64,000 nt of DNA from the NCBI RefSeq assembly GCF_024138145.1, contig NZ_CP099997.1, positions 1,364,001 through 1,428,000 on the forward strand. Reading direction: 5' to 3'. The notes under the pieces are model-generated. The model saw only the letters and a program-made list of their open reading frames with translations. It was not told where the DNA came from and did no database searches. Made by a program: the position numbers and the translations under genes. The DNA comes from Natronosalvus halobius. Its GTDB lineage: Archaea; Halobacteriota; Halobacteria; Halobacteriales; Natrialbaceae. Below, piece by piece: positions 48,776 through 57,507 of the stretch. Numbering within the stretch: position 1 is the stretch's first letter; each line of letters opens with the position of its first letter.

Positions 48776-50059
48776 ATGGCAACGCTTCCGCTCGAAATTC
48801 TCCTCGGTCTGTACCTGGGACTGCTGACCGGCATCGTGCCCGCCTTCGCCGCCGGCTCGCTCGGCTTCCTGGTCCGGTACTTCACAGGCGTCGGCCTCCC
48901 CGGCTTCGGTGTCGTGGTGATGGCCCTGTCCATCGCGAGCGTCCAGGGCGGCCTCCTCGGACTGGTGGAACCCGACATCACCCAGTCGCCCCGCCTGCTC
49001 GTCGCCGTCCTGGTCGTGTTGATGCTCGCGCTGTACGCCCACAACCAGGGGGACAAACTCGGCGCCGAACTTCCTCGACACCTCTCGTTGACGGCGCTCC
49101 GCCAGCGGACGCTCTCGGCGGACGTCGTCGAGTTCGTCGGCAGCGTGGGTCAGGTGACCGTCCGACCCACCGGCGAGATTCACGATCTGGAGGGGTACCC
49201 GCCGCTGTCGCCCGCGCTTCGATCGACGCTGAAAACCGGCTCGTGGCGCTTCCCAGCCGACCTCCCGCTGTCGGAACTCGCGGTTCGCCTCGAAGAGCGC
49301 CTCCGGACGGATCACGACCTCGCCGACGTCGACGTCTCGATCGACGAACGTGGTCAGGCCACGATCGCCGCCGCCCCGCCCTCGAGCGGTCTCTCGAAAC
49401 GGATTCCCGACGGCCACCGGGCGGTTTCGGTCACGACGCTCGTCCCGACCGGGACGGCCCGCGGCGACGAGGTCGTCCTCGACGCCGACGGTGAACCCGT
49501 CCGAGCCACCGTCTGTAGCGTCCGAACGGAGGTCGACGAGTCGCGTTCGGCCGACGACGCGACTGAGGCCCCCGCGGTCGGCGACTCGAGCGACGCGCCC
49601 TCGAGCGACGACGAATCAGCTACCCCACCAACAGCGAACGCACCCCGGCTCGCCACCGCCGGAGGTACCGGCCGAGTCACGGTCTCCCTGCCACGACGAC
49701 GCGCGAGAACCGTCCTCGGCGCCGAGTCGGTCCGCCTTACGGTGTGCGCACGAGCAACCGAAGACGCGTTCGAGGCTTTTTCGCGCCTCAGAGAGGCCGG
49801 CTACGCGATCAGACGTGCCGCGCTTCGAACCGCTGACGCGGTTCGTCGACTCGATTCCGAGGGGAGCGACCTCGTCTGTCTCGCCCGGCGGCGGCCGGAC
49901 GCGGGCGATGCCGGCACCGCGCGAAACTGGCAGTTCAGCACCGACATCGAGCGACCGCTCGAGCCGGGCGACGAGGTGTACGTCGCCGGTCGCGAACCCG
50001 ACGTCGAGGCGTTCCTGGAGCCGGAGACGCGAGCGACCGGCACCGAGGGGGTACGATGA
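48776..50059 (+). CDS. pchB: Membrane protein with TrkA-C/RCK-like cytoplasmic domains
   Basis: 427 residues. Three N-terminal helices (about 6-33, 42-63, 73-90), then cytoplasmic regions of which the last (about 310-420) has SVRLTVCARATEDAFEAFSR and PLEPGDEVYVAGREPDVEAF, the beta pattern of TrkA-C/RCK_C domains. A middle domain VRPTGEIHDLEGYPPLSPAL with DLPLSELAVRLEERL is shared with the next gene (ITVDLPDEIEDAEGYDPV, GLTVAALRERLVGRL). The stop overlaps the next start (ATGA). Divergent from the channel gene, so probably a regulatory subunit; that is inference. Confidence 0.72.
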   Translation: MATLPLEILLGLYLGLLTGIVPAFAAGSLGFLVRYFTGVGLPGFGVVVMALSIASVQGGLLGLVEPDITQSPRLLVAVLVVLMLALYAHNQGDKLGAELPRHLSLTALRQRTLSADVVEFVGSVGQVTVRPTGEIHDLEGYPPLSPALRSTLKTGSWRFPADLPLSELAVRLEERLRTDHDLADVDVSIDERGQATIAAAPPSSGLSKRIPDGHRAVSVTTLVPTGTARGDEVVLDADGEPVRATVCSVRTEVDESRSADDATEAPAVGDSSDAPSSDDESATPPTANAPRLATAGGTGRVTVSLPRRRARTVLGAESVRLTVCARATEDAFEAFSRLREAGYAIRRAALRTADAVRRLDSEGSDLVCLARRRPDAGDAGTARNWQFSTDIERPLEPGDEVYVAGREPDVEAFLEPETRATGTEGVR

Positions 50060-51276
50060 TCGACGCCTCGTTCACGAACCCGAGCCTCCTCGTCGACGGA
50101 ATCGCCCTCGTACCGCCGGAAACGTCGGAGCTCGTCCTGGACGCGGTCGTTCGGATTCTCGGGTTCGTCGTCCTCTCGGGGGCCATCGGCGCCGGCGTGG
50201 CGTTCGTCTACCGGTGGTACAGCGGTGACGGCATCCCGGATGGCGTCGCGGTCCTGTCGGGGCTCGTCGCGGTCGCCCTGTGGCTGAACACCCAGACCGC
50301 GCTGCAGTCCGCAATTCTTGGCGACGCGGACGTGCTCGACCCGTTGACGGCGACCTTTACCATCGTGTCGTTCGCCGCGAGCGCGATTGCGGCCGACGGC
50401 GGCCGCCGAACGGGCGACGGACTGGCGGCGGACGTCGGCACCGTCGCAACCACCCGAACCATCGACGACGTGAGCCGGCTGGTCAGGTCAGCCGGGCGGG
50501 TCATCACCGTCGACCTCCCCGACGAAATCGAGGACGCCGAGGGCTACGATCCGGTCGACGACGACACGAAAGCCGCCGTCGCCGGTCAGACGTTGCTGTT
50601 TCCCCGCGGACTCACCGTCGCCGCCCTGCGCGAGCGCCTCGTCGGCCGCCTCGAGGCCGATTACGGCATCGGTTACGTCGACCTCGAGGTGAGTCAGGAC
50701 GGGACGGTCGACTACCTCGCGGTCGGGAGCGTTCCGTCGGGGATCGGGCCGACTCTCGCGCCGGGGTCGGTCGCCGTTGCGGTTCGCGCCGATCCGGCCC
50801 CGGACGCCAGCCCCGGCGACGTCGTCGAGGTCTGGGCCGCCGACGGCGCAGACAGTCGCCGCATCGCGACGGCGGACCTCCGAGCGACCGCGGGGGACGT
50901 CGTCACGCTCGCAATCGGCGAAGACGACGCCGCCGACCTCGAACCCGATCGCGAGTTCCGACTCGTGACGCGGCCCAGCACGGCCGACGCGAGTCGGGGG
51001 CTCCGGGCCCTGTTGCGAACGGCCGATGCGACCGTCGCGACGGTCTCAATCGAGGCCGACGACCCCCTCGTCGACGCCCGAGTCGACGCGCTTCCTGGAC
51101 TCCCGCTCGTGCTCGAATCGTCGGAAGACGATCGGTCGAGAACGACTCCTGCGCTGGTGCCGTTCCCCGACGGCGACCGGCGTCTCGAGGTCGGTGACGC
51201 CTGCTACGTCATGGGTCGGCCAGACGAACTGGCCCAGGTCCGGACCCGACTTCGAGAGCGGGAGCGCGAGCGGTAG
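50056..51276 (+). CDS. pchC: Paralogous membrane protein with TrkA-C/RCK-like domains
   Basis: 406 residues, ATGA overlap with the preceding paralogue. Three N-terminal helices (about 27-50, 62-80, 90-112), the shared middle domain (VDLPDEIEDAEGYDPVDDDT ... GYVDLEVSQDGTVDYLAVGS) and C-terminal RRLEVGDACYVMGRPDELAQ with the TrkA-C-like ending. Same domain plan as its neighbour, so they probably arose by duplication and may form a hetero-oligomer with the channel. No filter motif of its own. Confidence 0.72.
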   Translation: MIDASFTNPSLLVDGIALVPPETSELVLDAVVRILGFVVLSGAIGAGVAFVYRWYSGDGIPDGVAVLSGLVAVALWLNTQTALQSAILGDADVLDPLTATFTIVSFAASAIAADGGRRTGDGLAADVGTVATTRTIDDVSRLVRSAGRVITVDLPDEIEDAEGYDPVDDDTKAAVAGQTLLFPRGLTVAALRERLVGRLEADYGIGYVDLEVSQDGTVDYLAVGSVPSGIGPTLAPGSVAVAVRADPAPDASPGDVVEVWAADGADSRRIATADLRATAGDVVTLAIGEDDAADLEPDREFRLVTRPSTADASRGLRALLRTADATVATVSIEADDPLVDARVDALPGLPLVLESSEDDRSRTTPALVPFPDGDRRLEVGDACYVMGRPDELAQVRTRLRERERER

Positions 51277-51308
51277 CTACTTGCCTCCAGCGACGATAAT
51301 CGCGATGT

Positions 51309-51608
51309 ATGACCACGTCCACATCCACCTCTCTGGAATGGAAGCTGTTCGCGGATCTCGCCGAGCACGCGGGTGACCGCGAGGTGTCCGTGGCCGCCGA
51401 GCCAGGCGACACCGTCGGGGACGCTCTCGATGCCCTGCTCGAGGACCGACCGGCGCTGGCCGAGCGCGTCCTGGAGGACGGCGAGTTGCGCTCCCAGATC
51501 AACCTCCTTCGCAACGGTGCTGACGTCAGATCACAGGAGGAGGGACTCGAGACGGAACTCGAGGCGGGGGACGAACTGGCGCTGTTTCCGCCGGTTAGCG
51601 GCGGCTGA
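51309..51608 (+). CDS. samp1: Ubiquitin-like small archaeal modifier protein 1 / MoaD-like
   Basis: 99 residues with the beta-grasp fold and C-terminal di-glycine: LEWKLFADLAEHAGDREVSV, TVGDALDALLEDRPALAERV, LRSQINLLRNGADV and DELALFPPVSGG. The VSGG ending and EWKLFADLAE opening closely match SAMP1 of Haloferax. SAMP1 is attached to lysines by an E1-like enzyme and also works as a sulfur carrier for molybdopterin. It starts 32 bp after the channel-linked gene; a functional link is not implied. The start could be a few codons later. Confidence 0.9.
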   Translation: MTTSTSTSLEWKLFADLAEHAGDREVSVAAEPGDTVGDALDALLEDRPALAERVLEDGELRSQINLLRNGADVRSQEEGLETELEAGDELALFPPVSGG

Positions 51609-51674
51609 TCGGGGTCCGGGCCTGGGTATTGGTATCGATCAGAGGCTGAGTACTGATCGCGAAACATCCGCGAG

Positions 51675-51809
51675 TCACAACAGGAGCGTCAACACCAGTC
51701 GAATCGCCGCTCCAGCGACGAGCGTAACGATCAACAACGCCGTCGTGACCACGACGACCGGTGGAAGGTGTTTCTCCTCGTAGGCAAACAGGGCGTCTCC
51801 GAGCGACAT
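51675..51809 (-). CDS. 44-residue single-helix membrane protein
   Basis: ATG at 51809, TGA at 51675-51677. MSLGDALFAYEEKHLPPVVV is followed by a continuous hydrophobic segment (VVTTALLIVTLVAGAAIRLV) and LTLLL, so one membrane helix with a short soluble head. Proper start and stop, strong composition bias and position in an otherwise empty gap make it a plausible real small protein. Convergent with samp1. Function unknown. Confidence 0.55.
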   Translation of the reverse strand: MSLGDALFAYEEKHLPPVVVVTTALLIVTLVAGAAIRLVLTLLL

Positions 51810-51861
51810 ACTCGAGGCTCCGAGCCTCGACAGTTAATCCTTTCGTCGTGTCGCGGTTGCG

Positions 51862-51995
51862 GTGGTGCGTTCCGTTTTGGAGGTGGAGATGGTGAATTCT
51901 GTTTCGGAGGTGGAGATAGTGCGTTCCCGTTTCGAAGGTGGAGATAGTGCGTTCCCGTTTCGAAGGTGGAGATAGTGCGTTCCCGTTGCGGAGGG
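51862..51995. repeat. 28-bp tandem repeat, about four to five copies
   Basis: gcgttcccg markers at 51921, 51949 and 51977 give an exact 28-bp period. The unit is gtttcgaaggtggagatagt plus gcgttccc. Two further units to the left (near 51865 and 51893) are diverged and slightly irregular. It lies between the 44-residue membrane protein and the GNAT gene. Confidence 0.8.
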
Positions 51996-52055
51996 ATAAT
52001 GGTGGATCCCGATTCAGACGACGACTCGAGCACACGCCCGTATCGAGGCGAGCCC

Positions 52056-53057
52056 TCACTCGACCTGCCCGTGAGAGCCGCTAAGATCCACCTCGAGGAC
52101 GAAATCAGGCTCGTCCGAAATCGGCGCCCCCGCGAACGAGGCGTCACTGACGGCTTCGACCGTTTCGGGAATCAGGACGCGCGTCCGGTCGGCGTCGAGA
52201 TGGGCCGCGTCCCTGGCAATCGCGGCGAACAGCGAACGGGCGGCGTCCACGTCGTCCCAGGCGCTGACGCCGTACTCGATCCAGTGTTCGGTCTCGCCTG
52301 CCTCCGTCTCCCGGTTGTAGGTCCGGTTCCGGTAGCTCACACCGGCGACGCCGCTCGGCCGGTCGACCGTGAACACGCCCTCGTCGGCAGCGAATCGCTC
52401 GAGGTCCGCTCGGGTGAGTTCCCGCAGGGCCCACGACTCGTCCGCGTCGAGCGCCAGCCCCCGAAGGTGGTCTCGAGCCCCGCTCTGGCTCCAGGAGCGC
52501 CACGCCCGGGCCGCGTTGTCGGCCGTCGACACCGGATCGGGACCAGACGCATCGGGGTCGGGGGCGGGGTGAGCCCAGCGAAACTCCGTCGCGGGTTCGT
52601 ATCCGGCCGACCGGGACGCTCCGAGCGCGGGTGCGTTCCAGGAGAAGATCATCAGTCGGCCGACGGTCGCTCCGCGTTCGCGCGCCCAGTCGAAACACGC
52701 CCGATTGAGGCGTCGGCTGAGGCCGCGGCGGCGGTAGTCGCGGTGAATGCGCAACCCCTGGAACCAGGCCTCGTCGGTCGAGAGCATGACCGCCTGGACG
52801 AGTCCGGCGACGGCGACGTCGCTAGCGTCACTCCCGCTCGCGTCCACGAGGAACGTCCGTTTGTGGTCGTCGTCGTGGTCTTCGATCCAGTCCGGGTACA
52901 CGTACTGGAGGTAGTCCCCGCCGCGGTCGGTCCAGATGTCGCTCGTCAACTCGACGACGGCGTCCTGGTCTTCGAGCGTGGCCTGCCGGATGTCGAGGTC
53001 GCTGTGGGCGTCGTCAGCGTCTGTCCCGGCGTCGGGTTTAGTGTGACTGTCGTGCAT
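52056..53057 (-). CDS. GNAT-family N-acetyltransferase
   Basis: 333 residues. The N-terminal GNAT domain (about 22-150) has DIRQATLEDQDAVVELTSDI, LVQAVMLSTDEAWFQGLRIH and the acetyl-CoA loop RDYRRRGLSRRLNRACFDWA (R-x-x-G-x motif). The C-terminal half (about 185-320) may be a second degenerate GNAT fold (FAADEGVFTVDRPSGVAGVS, IEYGVSAWDDVDAARSLFAA). It starts 3 bp after the gatD stop, so it is probably co-transcribed with it. Substrate unknown. Confidence 0.82.
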   Translation of the reverse strand: MHDSHTKPDAGTDADDAHSDLDIRQATLEDQDAVVELTSDIWTDRGGDYLQYVYPDWIEDHDDDHKRTFLVDASGSDASDVAVAGLVQAVMLSTDEAWFQGLRIHRDYRRRGLSRRLNRACFDWARERGATVGRLMIFSWNAPALGASRSAGYEPATEFRWAHPAPDPDASGPDPVSTADNAARAWRSWSQSGARDHLRGLALDADESWALRELTRADLERFAADEGVFTVDRPSGVAGVSYRNRTYNRETEAGETEHWIEYGVSAWDDVDAARSLFAAIARDAAHLDADRTRVLIPETVEAVSDASFAGAPISDEPDFVLEVDLSGSHGQVE

Positions 53058-53060
53058 GGC

Positions 53061-54329
53061 TCACCGCTGGCTCTCCCACGGCACCGATCGCTCCTGGACC
53101 TCTCCCGCGAGCGAGGTTCGCATGGCCTCCTCGGGGTCCTCGGCGTTCGCCAGCGCCCACATGAGCTTCACCTTCGCGGTGCCCGGCAACATGTCCTCGC
53201 CCTCCAGGACGCCCGCCGCGAGCAGGTCCCGGCCCGTGTCGTAGACGCGGTCACAGACCCGCCCCTCGAGACACTGGCTGGTCACGACGACCGTCGTGCC
53301 CTCGTCGACCAGTTCCTCGACTTTTTGAATCAGGTCGGTGTGGACGTGGCCGAGTCCGGTTCCCTCCAGGACCAGGCCCGCCGACCCTGCGGCGACGTCG
53401 AGGAAGGCGGGGTCCATGCCGGGGGTGAACTTGAGCAGTTCGACGTCCTCCTCGAGGTCAGCCTCGACGGCGAGGTCGACCGCGTCGCGTTCGCGGTACT
53501 CGCCCTGAAAGGAGACCGTTTCGTCGTCGTAGTCAACTTCGCCGACCGGTTCGGCGCCGACGGTTTCGAAGGCGTCCCGGCGCGATGTGTGGTTCTTTCG
53601 GACCCTGGTGCCGCGGTGAAGCGCACAGGTGGTGTCGCTCTCGCTGGCGTGCATGCAGACGAGTACCTCCGCGCAGTCGCTTTTCGCAGCTTCGACGGCG
53701 CAGACGGCGTTCATCACGTTGTCCGAGGACGGCCGGTCGGCCGAGCGCTGGCTACCGGTGAAGACGATGGGGACGGGCGTCTCGAGCATGAAGGCGAGCG
53801 CAGACGCGGAGTACTGCATCGTGTCCGTGCCGTGCATGACGACGACGCCGTCGGCGCCGTTTTCGATCTCCTCGGCGACGGACTCGGCGAGGTCCTGCCA
53901 GATCGGCGGTTCCATGTTCTCCGAGAGGATGTTGGCGACGACCCGGCCGCGGTAGTTCGCTCGGCCCGCCAGGTCGGGGACCGCCAGGAGGACGTCCTCG
54001 GCGTCGAACTGGGCCGTAACGGCGCCCGTCCGGTAGTCGACCGTCGAGGCGATGGTGCCGCCGGTCGAGATGAGCGCGATGGTGGGGAGTTTCTCGTCGA
54101 ACTCGATTTCTGAGGTAGCATCGGACTCTGCCTGCGCGCGCTCGACGTCGTAGACGTCCTCGGCGAGCACCTCGAGGGTTGCCTCCTCGCGGTCGATGCC
54201 GACGTTGTACCCGCCCTCGAGTTTCACCACGACGTGCTCGTCGGTGCTCGAGGGGAGCAGTACGCCCTCGTACGTCCGGCCCGAGCGATCGACGTGGATT
54301 CGATCGCCGGGGGCTGGGGTCTGACTCAT
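53061..54329 (-). CDS. gatD: Glutamyl-tRNA(Gln) amidotransferase subunit D
   Basis: 422 residues. The N-terminal beta domain PGDRIHVDRSGRTYEGVLLP is typical of archaeal GatD, then an asparaginase fold: LPTIALISTGGTIASTVDYR (first catalytic Thr), VVVMHGTDTMQYSASALAFM (second Thr, Asp), IVFTGSQRSADRPSSDNVMN and GMDPAFLDVAAGSAGLVLEG. It releases ammonia from Asn/Gln for GatE, which converts Glu-tRNA(Gln). gatE is not in this window. Followed by a GNAT gene after 3 bp. Confidence 0.93.
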   Translation of the reverse strand: MSQTPAPGDRIHVDRSGRTYEGVLLPSSTDEHVVVKLEGGYNVGIDREEATLEVLAEDVYDVERAQAESDATSEIEFDEKLPTIALISTGGTIASTVDYRTGAVTAQFDAEDVLLAVPDLAGRANYRGRVVANILSENMEPPIWQDLAESVAEEIENGADGVVVMHGTDTMQYSASALAFMLETPVPIVFTGSQRSADRPSSDNVMNAVCAVEAAKSDCAEVLVCMHASESDTTCALHRGTRVRKNHTSRRDAFETVGAEPVGEVDYDDETVSFQGEYRERDAVDLAVEADLEEDVELLKFTPGMDPAFLDVAAGSAGLVLEGTGLGHVHTDLIQKVEELVDEGTTVVVTSQCLEGRVCDRVYDTGRDLLAAGVLEGEDMLPGTAKVKLMWALANAEDPEEAMRTSLAGEVQERSVPWESQR

Positions 54330-54477
54330 GGTGATCGCTTTCGCGTCGTCGGACTTGAAAGCACGCTTTCGGGCCAGGTAACGGCGTTCGGCTCACGGAA
54401 CGGTCACTTTCGTTTCCCAGGACCCGGTCCCGTCGGACAGGGAGATATACAAGCCGCTGGCCCTCGAACGGGAATGC

Positions 54478-54909
54478 GTGGCCCCGGCACACGTACTCGT
54501 CCCGCTGGATGGCTCACCGTTAGCCGACGATGCGCTCGCACACGCCCTCGAGACCTTCGACTGTCCCATCACCGTGTTGAACGTCGTCACCCCGCTCGAC
54601 GCGACCATGAGCGAAGGCGGCGTCCTGGAGGCAGACGAGGAGCGACTCGAGGCAGCACGCACCCACGCCGAGGAGTCGATTCGACGCGCCCATCACCGGG
54701 CTGCTGCGGAGGAGCGGACGATCGAAACGGCCGTCGAGACCGGCGAGCCGGCCGAAACGATCCTCGCGTACGTCGATACCGAAGATGTCGATCACGTCGT
54801 CCTGGGCGGCCACGGCGGCCCCAGGATGGGCGTCGTTCGGCGCCTGCTCGGTACCGTGGCGACGACAGTGGTCGGCGAAGCGCCCGTGTCGGTGACGGTC
54901 GTTCGGTGA
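54478..54909 (+). CDS. Universal stress protein (UspA)
   Basis: 143 residues, GTG start. HVLVPLDGSPLADDALAHAL, then ITVLNVVTPLDATM, helix AARTHAEESIRRAHHRAA and the ATP-binding loop VVLGGHGGPRMGVVRRLLGT (G-x2-G-x9-G) with VSVTVVR at the end. ATP-binding type by that motif. A TATA-like gatatac lies about 31-37 nt upstream. Its last codons are the first unit of a 20-bp tandem array. Confidence 0.87.
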   Translation: MAPAHVLVPLDGSPLADDALAHALETFDCPITVLNVVTPLDATMSEGGVLEADEERLEAARTHAEESIRRAHHRAAAEERTIETAVETGEPAETILAYVDTEDVDHVVLGGHGGPRMGVVRRLLGTVATTVVGEAPVSVTVVR

Positions 54910-54976
54910 CGGTGACGGTCATTCGGTGACGGTGACGGTCGTTCGGTGACGGTGACGGTCGTTCGGTGACGGTGAA
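54885..54976. repeat. 20-bp tandem repeat starting in the uspA 3' end
   Basis: ggtgacggtgacggtcgttc is repeated at 54905, 54925 and 54945 (cgttc reads cattc in the first), with partial copies at both ends. The leftmost partial unit is the final codons of the UspA gene, and each unit includes ggtga like the gene's stop. The array ends 8 bp before the phosphate transporter's stop codon. Confidence 0.85.
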
Positions 54977-54983
54977 CCCATCC

Positions 54984-56222
54984 TCAACTCGTCCCCAGGA
55001 GCGTCGACAACAGCCGGTAGAATCCGAATCCAATTCCAATCGACGTAACCAGCGTGAGTACCCAGAAGAGCACCGTCACCCCGATTTTTCGCCGGGAGAC
55101 ACCGGCTGACCCGGCGGCCAGCCCACCGCCGATCACGCCCGAGATGATGATGTTGTTGAACGAAATCGGAATGCCCAGCGCGATCGCCGCCTGGGCGATG
55201 ACGAACCCCGGCACGAGCGCCGCAATCGAGCGCCGAACCCCCAGCTGGGCGTACTCTCGCGACGTCGCCTGCAGCAATCGCGGCGCCCCCATCCACGCCC
55301 CCGCCAGGATTCCCGACGCGCCGATGACGAGCAAAACGACGCTCGGAAGTCCGAGTTCGGTCCCGTAGAGCGCCTCGAGCGGCCCGGTTGCCAGGCCGAC
55401 CTGACTGCCGCCGCTACTGAACGCGACGATCCCGCCCAGGACGAGCAGGAAGGACCGAATACCCCGTTCGACCGACGCGACCACTTTCCGACGGATGAAC
55501 TGAAAGCCGAGGGCGGCGAACACGACGGTCGCCCCGACGACGGACAGATCGACGCCGAGGACTGTCGGGCTCCCGAGCGCGTGTGAGACAAGTTCCGCGA
55601 CTGATCCCTGCGAGCGGTCGGGATGGGGGATCACCCCGAGTCGAATGTTGGCGAGAATACCCGCGACGACGGCCGCAAGCACCGGAACGCCGACGGTTTC
55701 CGGGATGTCGTCTCTGCGGAGGAGTTTCGCCGTTAAGAACGCGATTCCGCCCGACGACGGTGGGACGAGCAACCAGAACGTAACGATTCGTCGGTACGTG
55801 CCGAACGCCGGTTCGCCGCCAAGCGAGAGGCCGACGCCGACCATCGCGCCGGTCGTCGCGAAAGCGGCCGGAACCGGATAGCCGGAGTAGACGCCGAACG
55901 ACATGAACGTCGCCGCGACCAGCAGTCCCGTCGTCGCGGCCAGCGGCGTGATCGCGACGCCGCTGATGAGTTCGGCCCCGACTGTCTCGGAGATACTCCC
56001 GCCCTGCGTGACGGCACCGGCTGCGGCGAGAATTCCGATCAGGAAGGCGGCTCGGAGCGTCGAAACCGCGTTGGCACCGATCGCCGGCGCGAACGGAGGC
56101 GAGTTGCTGTTCGCACCGAGTGACCACGCCATGAACAGGCACGCTATCGTCGCGAGTCCGACGAACGTCCAGAACGTCAACGTCGCCGCCGGTACGACCG
56201 TCAGTTCCAGCATCGTCGTCAC
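54984..56222 (-). CDS. PiT-family inorganic phosphate transporter
   Basis: 412 residues, about eleven hydrophobic helices. The PiT repeat signatures are present: SLGANSNSPPFAPAIGANAV (G-A-N-x-x...GA-A) near the N terminus and GIPISFNNIIISGVIGGGLA near the C terminus, with AFSSGGSQVGLATGPLEALY in the middle. It should take up phosphate with Na+ or H+. Its start follows the UspA-type gene by 2 bp, so phosphate uptake and a stress protein share an operon. Confidence 0.88.
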   Translation of the reverse strand: MTTMLELTVVPAATLTFWTFVGLATIACLFMAWSLGANSNSPPFAPAIGANAVSTLRAAFLIGILAAAGAVTQGGSISETVGAELISGVAITPLAATTGLLVAATFMSFGVYSGYPVPAAFATTGAMVGVGLSLGGEPAFGTYRRIVTFWLLVPPSSGGIAFLTAKLLRRDDIPETVGVPVLAAVVAGILANIRLGVIPHPDRSQGSVAELVSHALGSPTVLGVDLSVVGATVVFAALGFQFIRRKVVASVERGIRSFLLVLGGIVAFSSGGSQVGLATGPLEALYGTELGLPSVVLLVIGASGILAGAWMGAPRLLQATSREYAQLGVRRSIAALVPGFVIAQAAIALGIPISFNNIIISGVIGGGLAAGSAGVSRRKIGVTVLFWVLTLVTSIGIGFGFYRLLSTLLGTS

Positions 56223-56224
56223 CG

Positions 56225-57133
56225 TTACCCTCGTCTCCAGAATCCCCTGAATTTCTCGAGACGAGACGGGCTAACGACGGCACCCGAACGCGCGAGGATG
56301 ACCGTCTCGTCGATTCGAGGGATGACCCGCTGAGGAATCGACCCGACGAGTCGCCGCTGAATCGACCCCTGACGCGTCACGCCGAAGACGATCACGTCGT
56401 GATCGGGTGCCAGTTCCGCTATCGTCACGGGAACGTCCTCGCCGGTTCGAACCGCCGTCTCGACCCGGATATCGGGACCGAAGGGGGAATCGGGCGCATC
56501 CTCGAGCAACTGCACCCCTGCCTCGAGGTGGTCGCGCGCGGCGTCCACGTCGACGTCCGGTTCGACGACCGAGAGGAAGTGCACTGTCGCGTCGTTGCGG
56601 GCGGCGATGGCCTTCGCCACGAGCGTCGCCGGTCGAACGTGGGGACCGCCGGCCACCGGCACCAGGATCGAATCGACGCCGTTCGCTTCGTAGCCGATTC
56701 GCTCGACGTAGAGGTCACACTGTGCGTTCTCGATGAGTTGGTCGAGGTTCGTGCCGAGGATCGCGTCGGTTCGACTCCGACTGTCGTGCCACCCGATGAC
56801 GAGCGCGCGCGCGTTGGTGCGTCTGATCGCCTTGAGCACGCCGTCGGCGATCGTCCGACCGACGACGATCTCGCGTTCGATCGGGACGTCCTCGGGGGCC
56901 ACCGCGATTGCCGCATCGAGGAGTTCCTGGGTATCCTGGGCGAAGCGTTCGACGATCGTTTCGTCCTTGTATACCGAGAACGGCGAGGAACTGGGTTTGA
57001 CGGCGACTGAAACGATCGTGACGTGGCTCTCGAGGAGGCGGGCGAGGTCGCTGGCGGTCCGGACCAGTTGCTCGGCGTGCTGGGGGTTCGCCACCGCGAC
57101 CAGCACCGGTCTGGACTCCGGAGAGTAGTCCAT
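56225..57133 (-). CDS. Tandem-UspA-domain protein
   Basis: 302 residues with two UspA-like halves: RPVLVAVANPQHAEQLVRTA ... RALVIGWHDSRSRTDAILGT, and SILVPVAGGPHVRPATLVAK ... DVIVFGVTRQGSIQRRLVGS, ending RFGFWR-like basic residues. Such proteins are typical companions of transporters in archaea and may regulate them. It is 2 bp upstream of the PiT gene. The start MDYSPESRPVLVAV is the first giving the family opening. Confidence 0.83.
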   Translation of the reverse strand: MDYSPESRPVLVAVANPQHAEQLVRTASDLARLLESHVTIVSVAVKPSSSPFSVYKDETIVERFAQDTQELLDAAIAVAPEDVPIEREIVVGRTIADGVLKAIRRTNARALVIGWHDSRSRTDAILGTNLDQLIENAQCDLYVERIGYEANGVDSILVPVAGGPHVRPATLVAKAIAARNDATVHFLSVVEPDVDVDAARDHLEAGVQLLEDAPDSPFGPDIRVETAVRTGEDVPVTIAELAPDHDVIVFGVTRQGSIQRRLVGSIPQRVIPRIDETVILARSGAVVSPSRLEKFRGFWRRG

Positions 57134-57281
57134 CGAGACTAGTTCGACGGATGGTGATGAAAAGGTATGGTCTCCCTGACGGTGTCTCGGGGACGACCTG
57201 ACGGCTACCGTGGACATCGAACCGCCGTACTGAGCTCCAGACGTGGTGATGATCCCAAACCATGACACGCACTGGAACGGC

Positions 57282-57494
57282 TCACAGACCACTGTACGAG
57301 AGAAACGCGTACCCCAGGAAGACGAGGCCCAGTACACCGCCAGACAGGGCGATGAGCCCGCCGATAATCCGCATCGTGGTCGTCATGGCCGGCGGATACT
57401 CCGGCTGGGTCTCGAGGTTGGCCACGAGGACAAATACGAGCGCGCTCGCCCCGAGAGCGAAACAGCCGAACGTGAGAAACGCGAGCGTGCTCAT
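57282..57494 (-). CDS. Small two-helix membrane protein
   Basis: 70 residues: TLAFLTFGCFALGASALVFV and IIGGLIALSGGVLGLVFLGY are hydrophobic and separated by LETQPEYPPAMTTTMR. Resembles a haloarchaeal conserved family of small membrane proteins. It starts 13 bp after the stop of the gene at 57508-57696 and may be co-transcribed with it and arcS. Confidence 0.68.
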   Translation of the reverse strand: MSTLAFLTFGCFALGASALVFVLVANLETQPEYPPAMTTTMRIIGGLIALSGGVLGLVFLGYAFLSYSGL

Positions 57495-57507
57495 CGCGGC
57501 GAGCGGG

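Noticed and set aside
51966-54113. A 715-codon plus-strand frame across GNAT and gatD
   Set aside because: It is antisense to two well-supported genes and reads as their mirror image; long antisense frames are common in GC-rich genomes.
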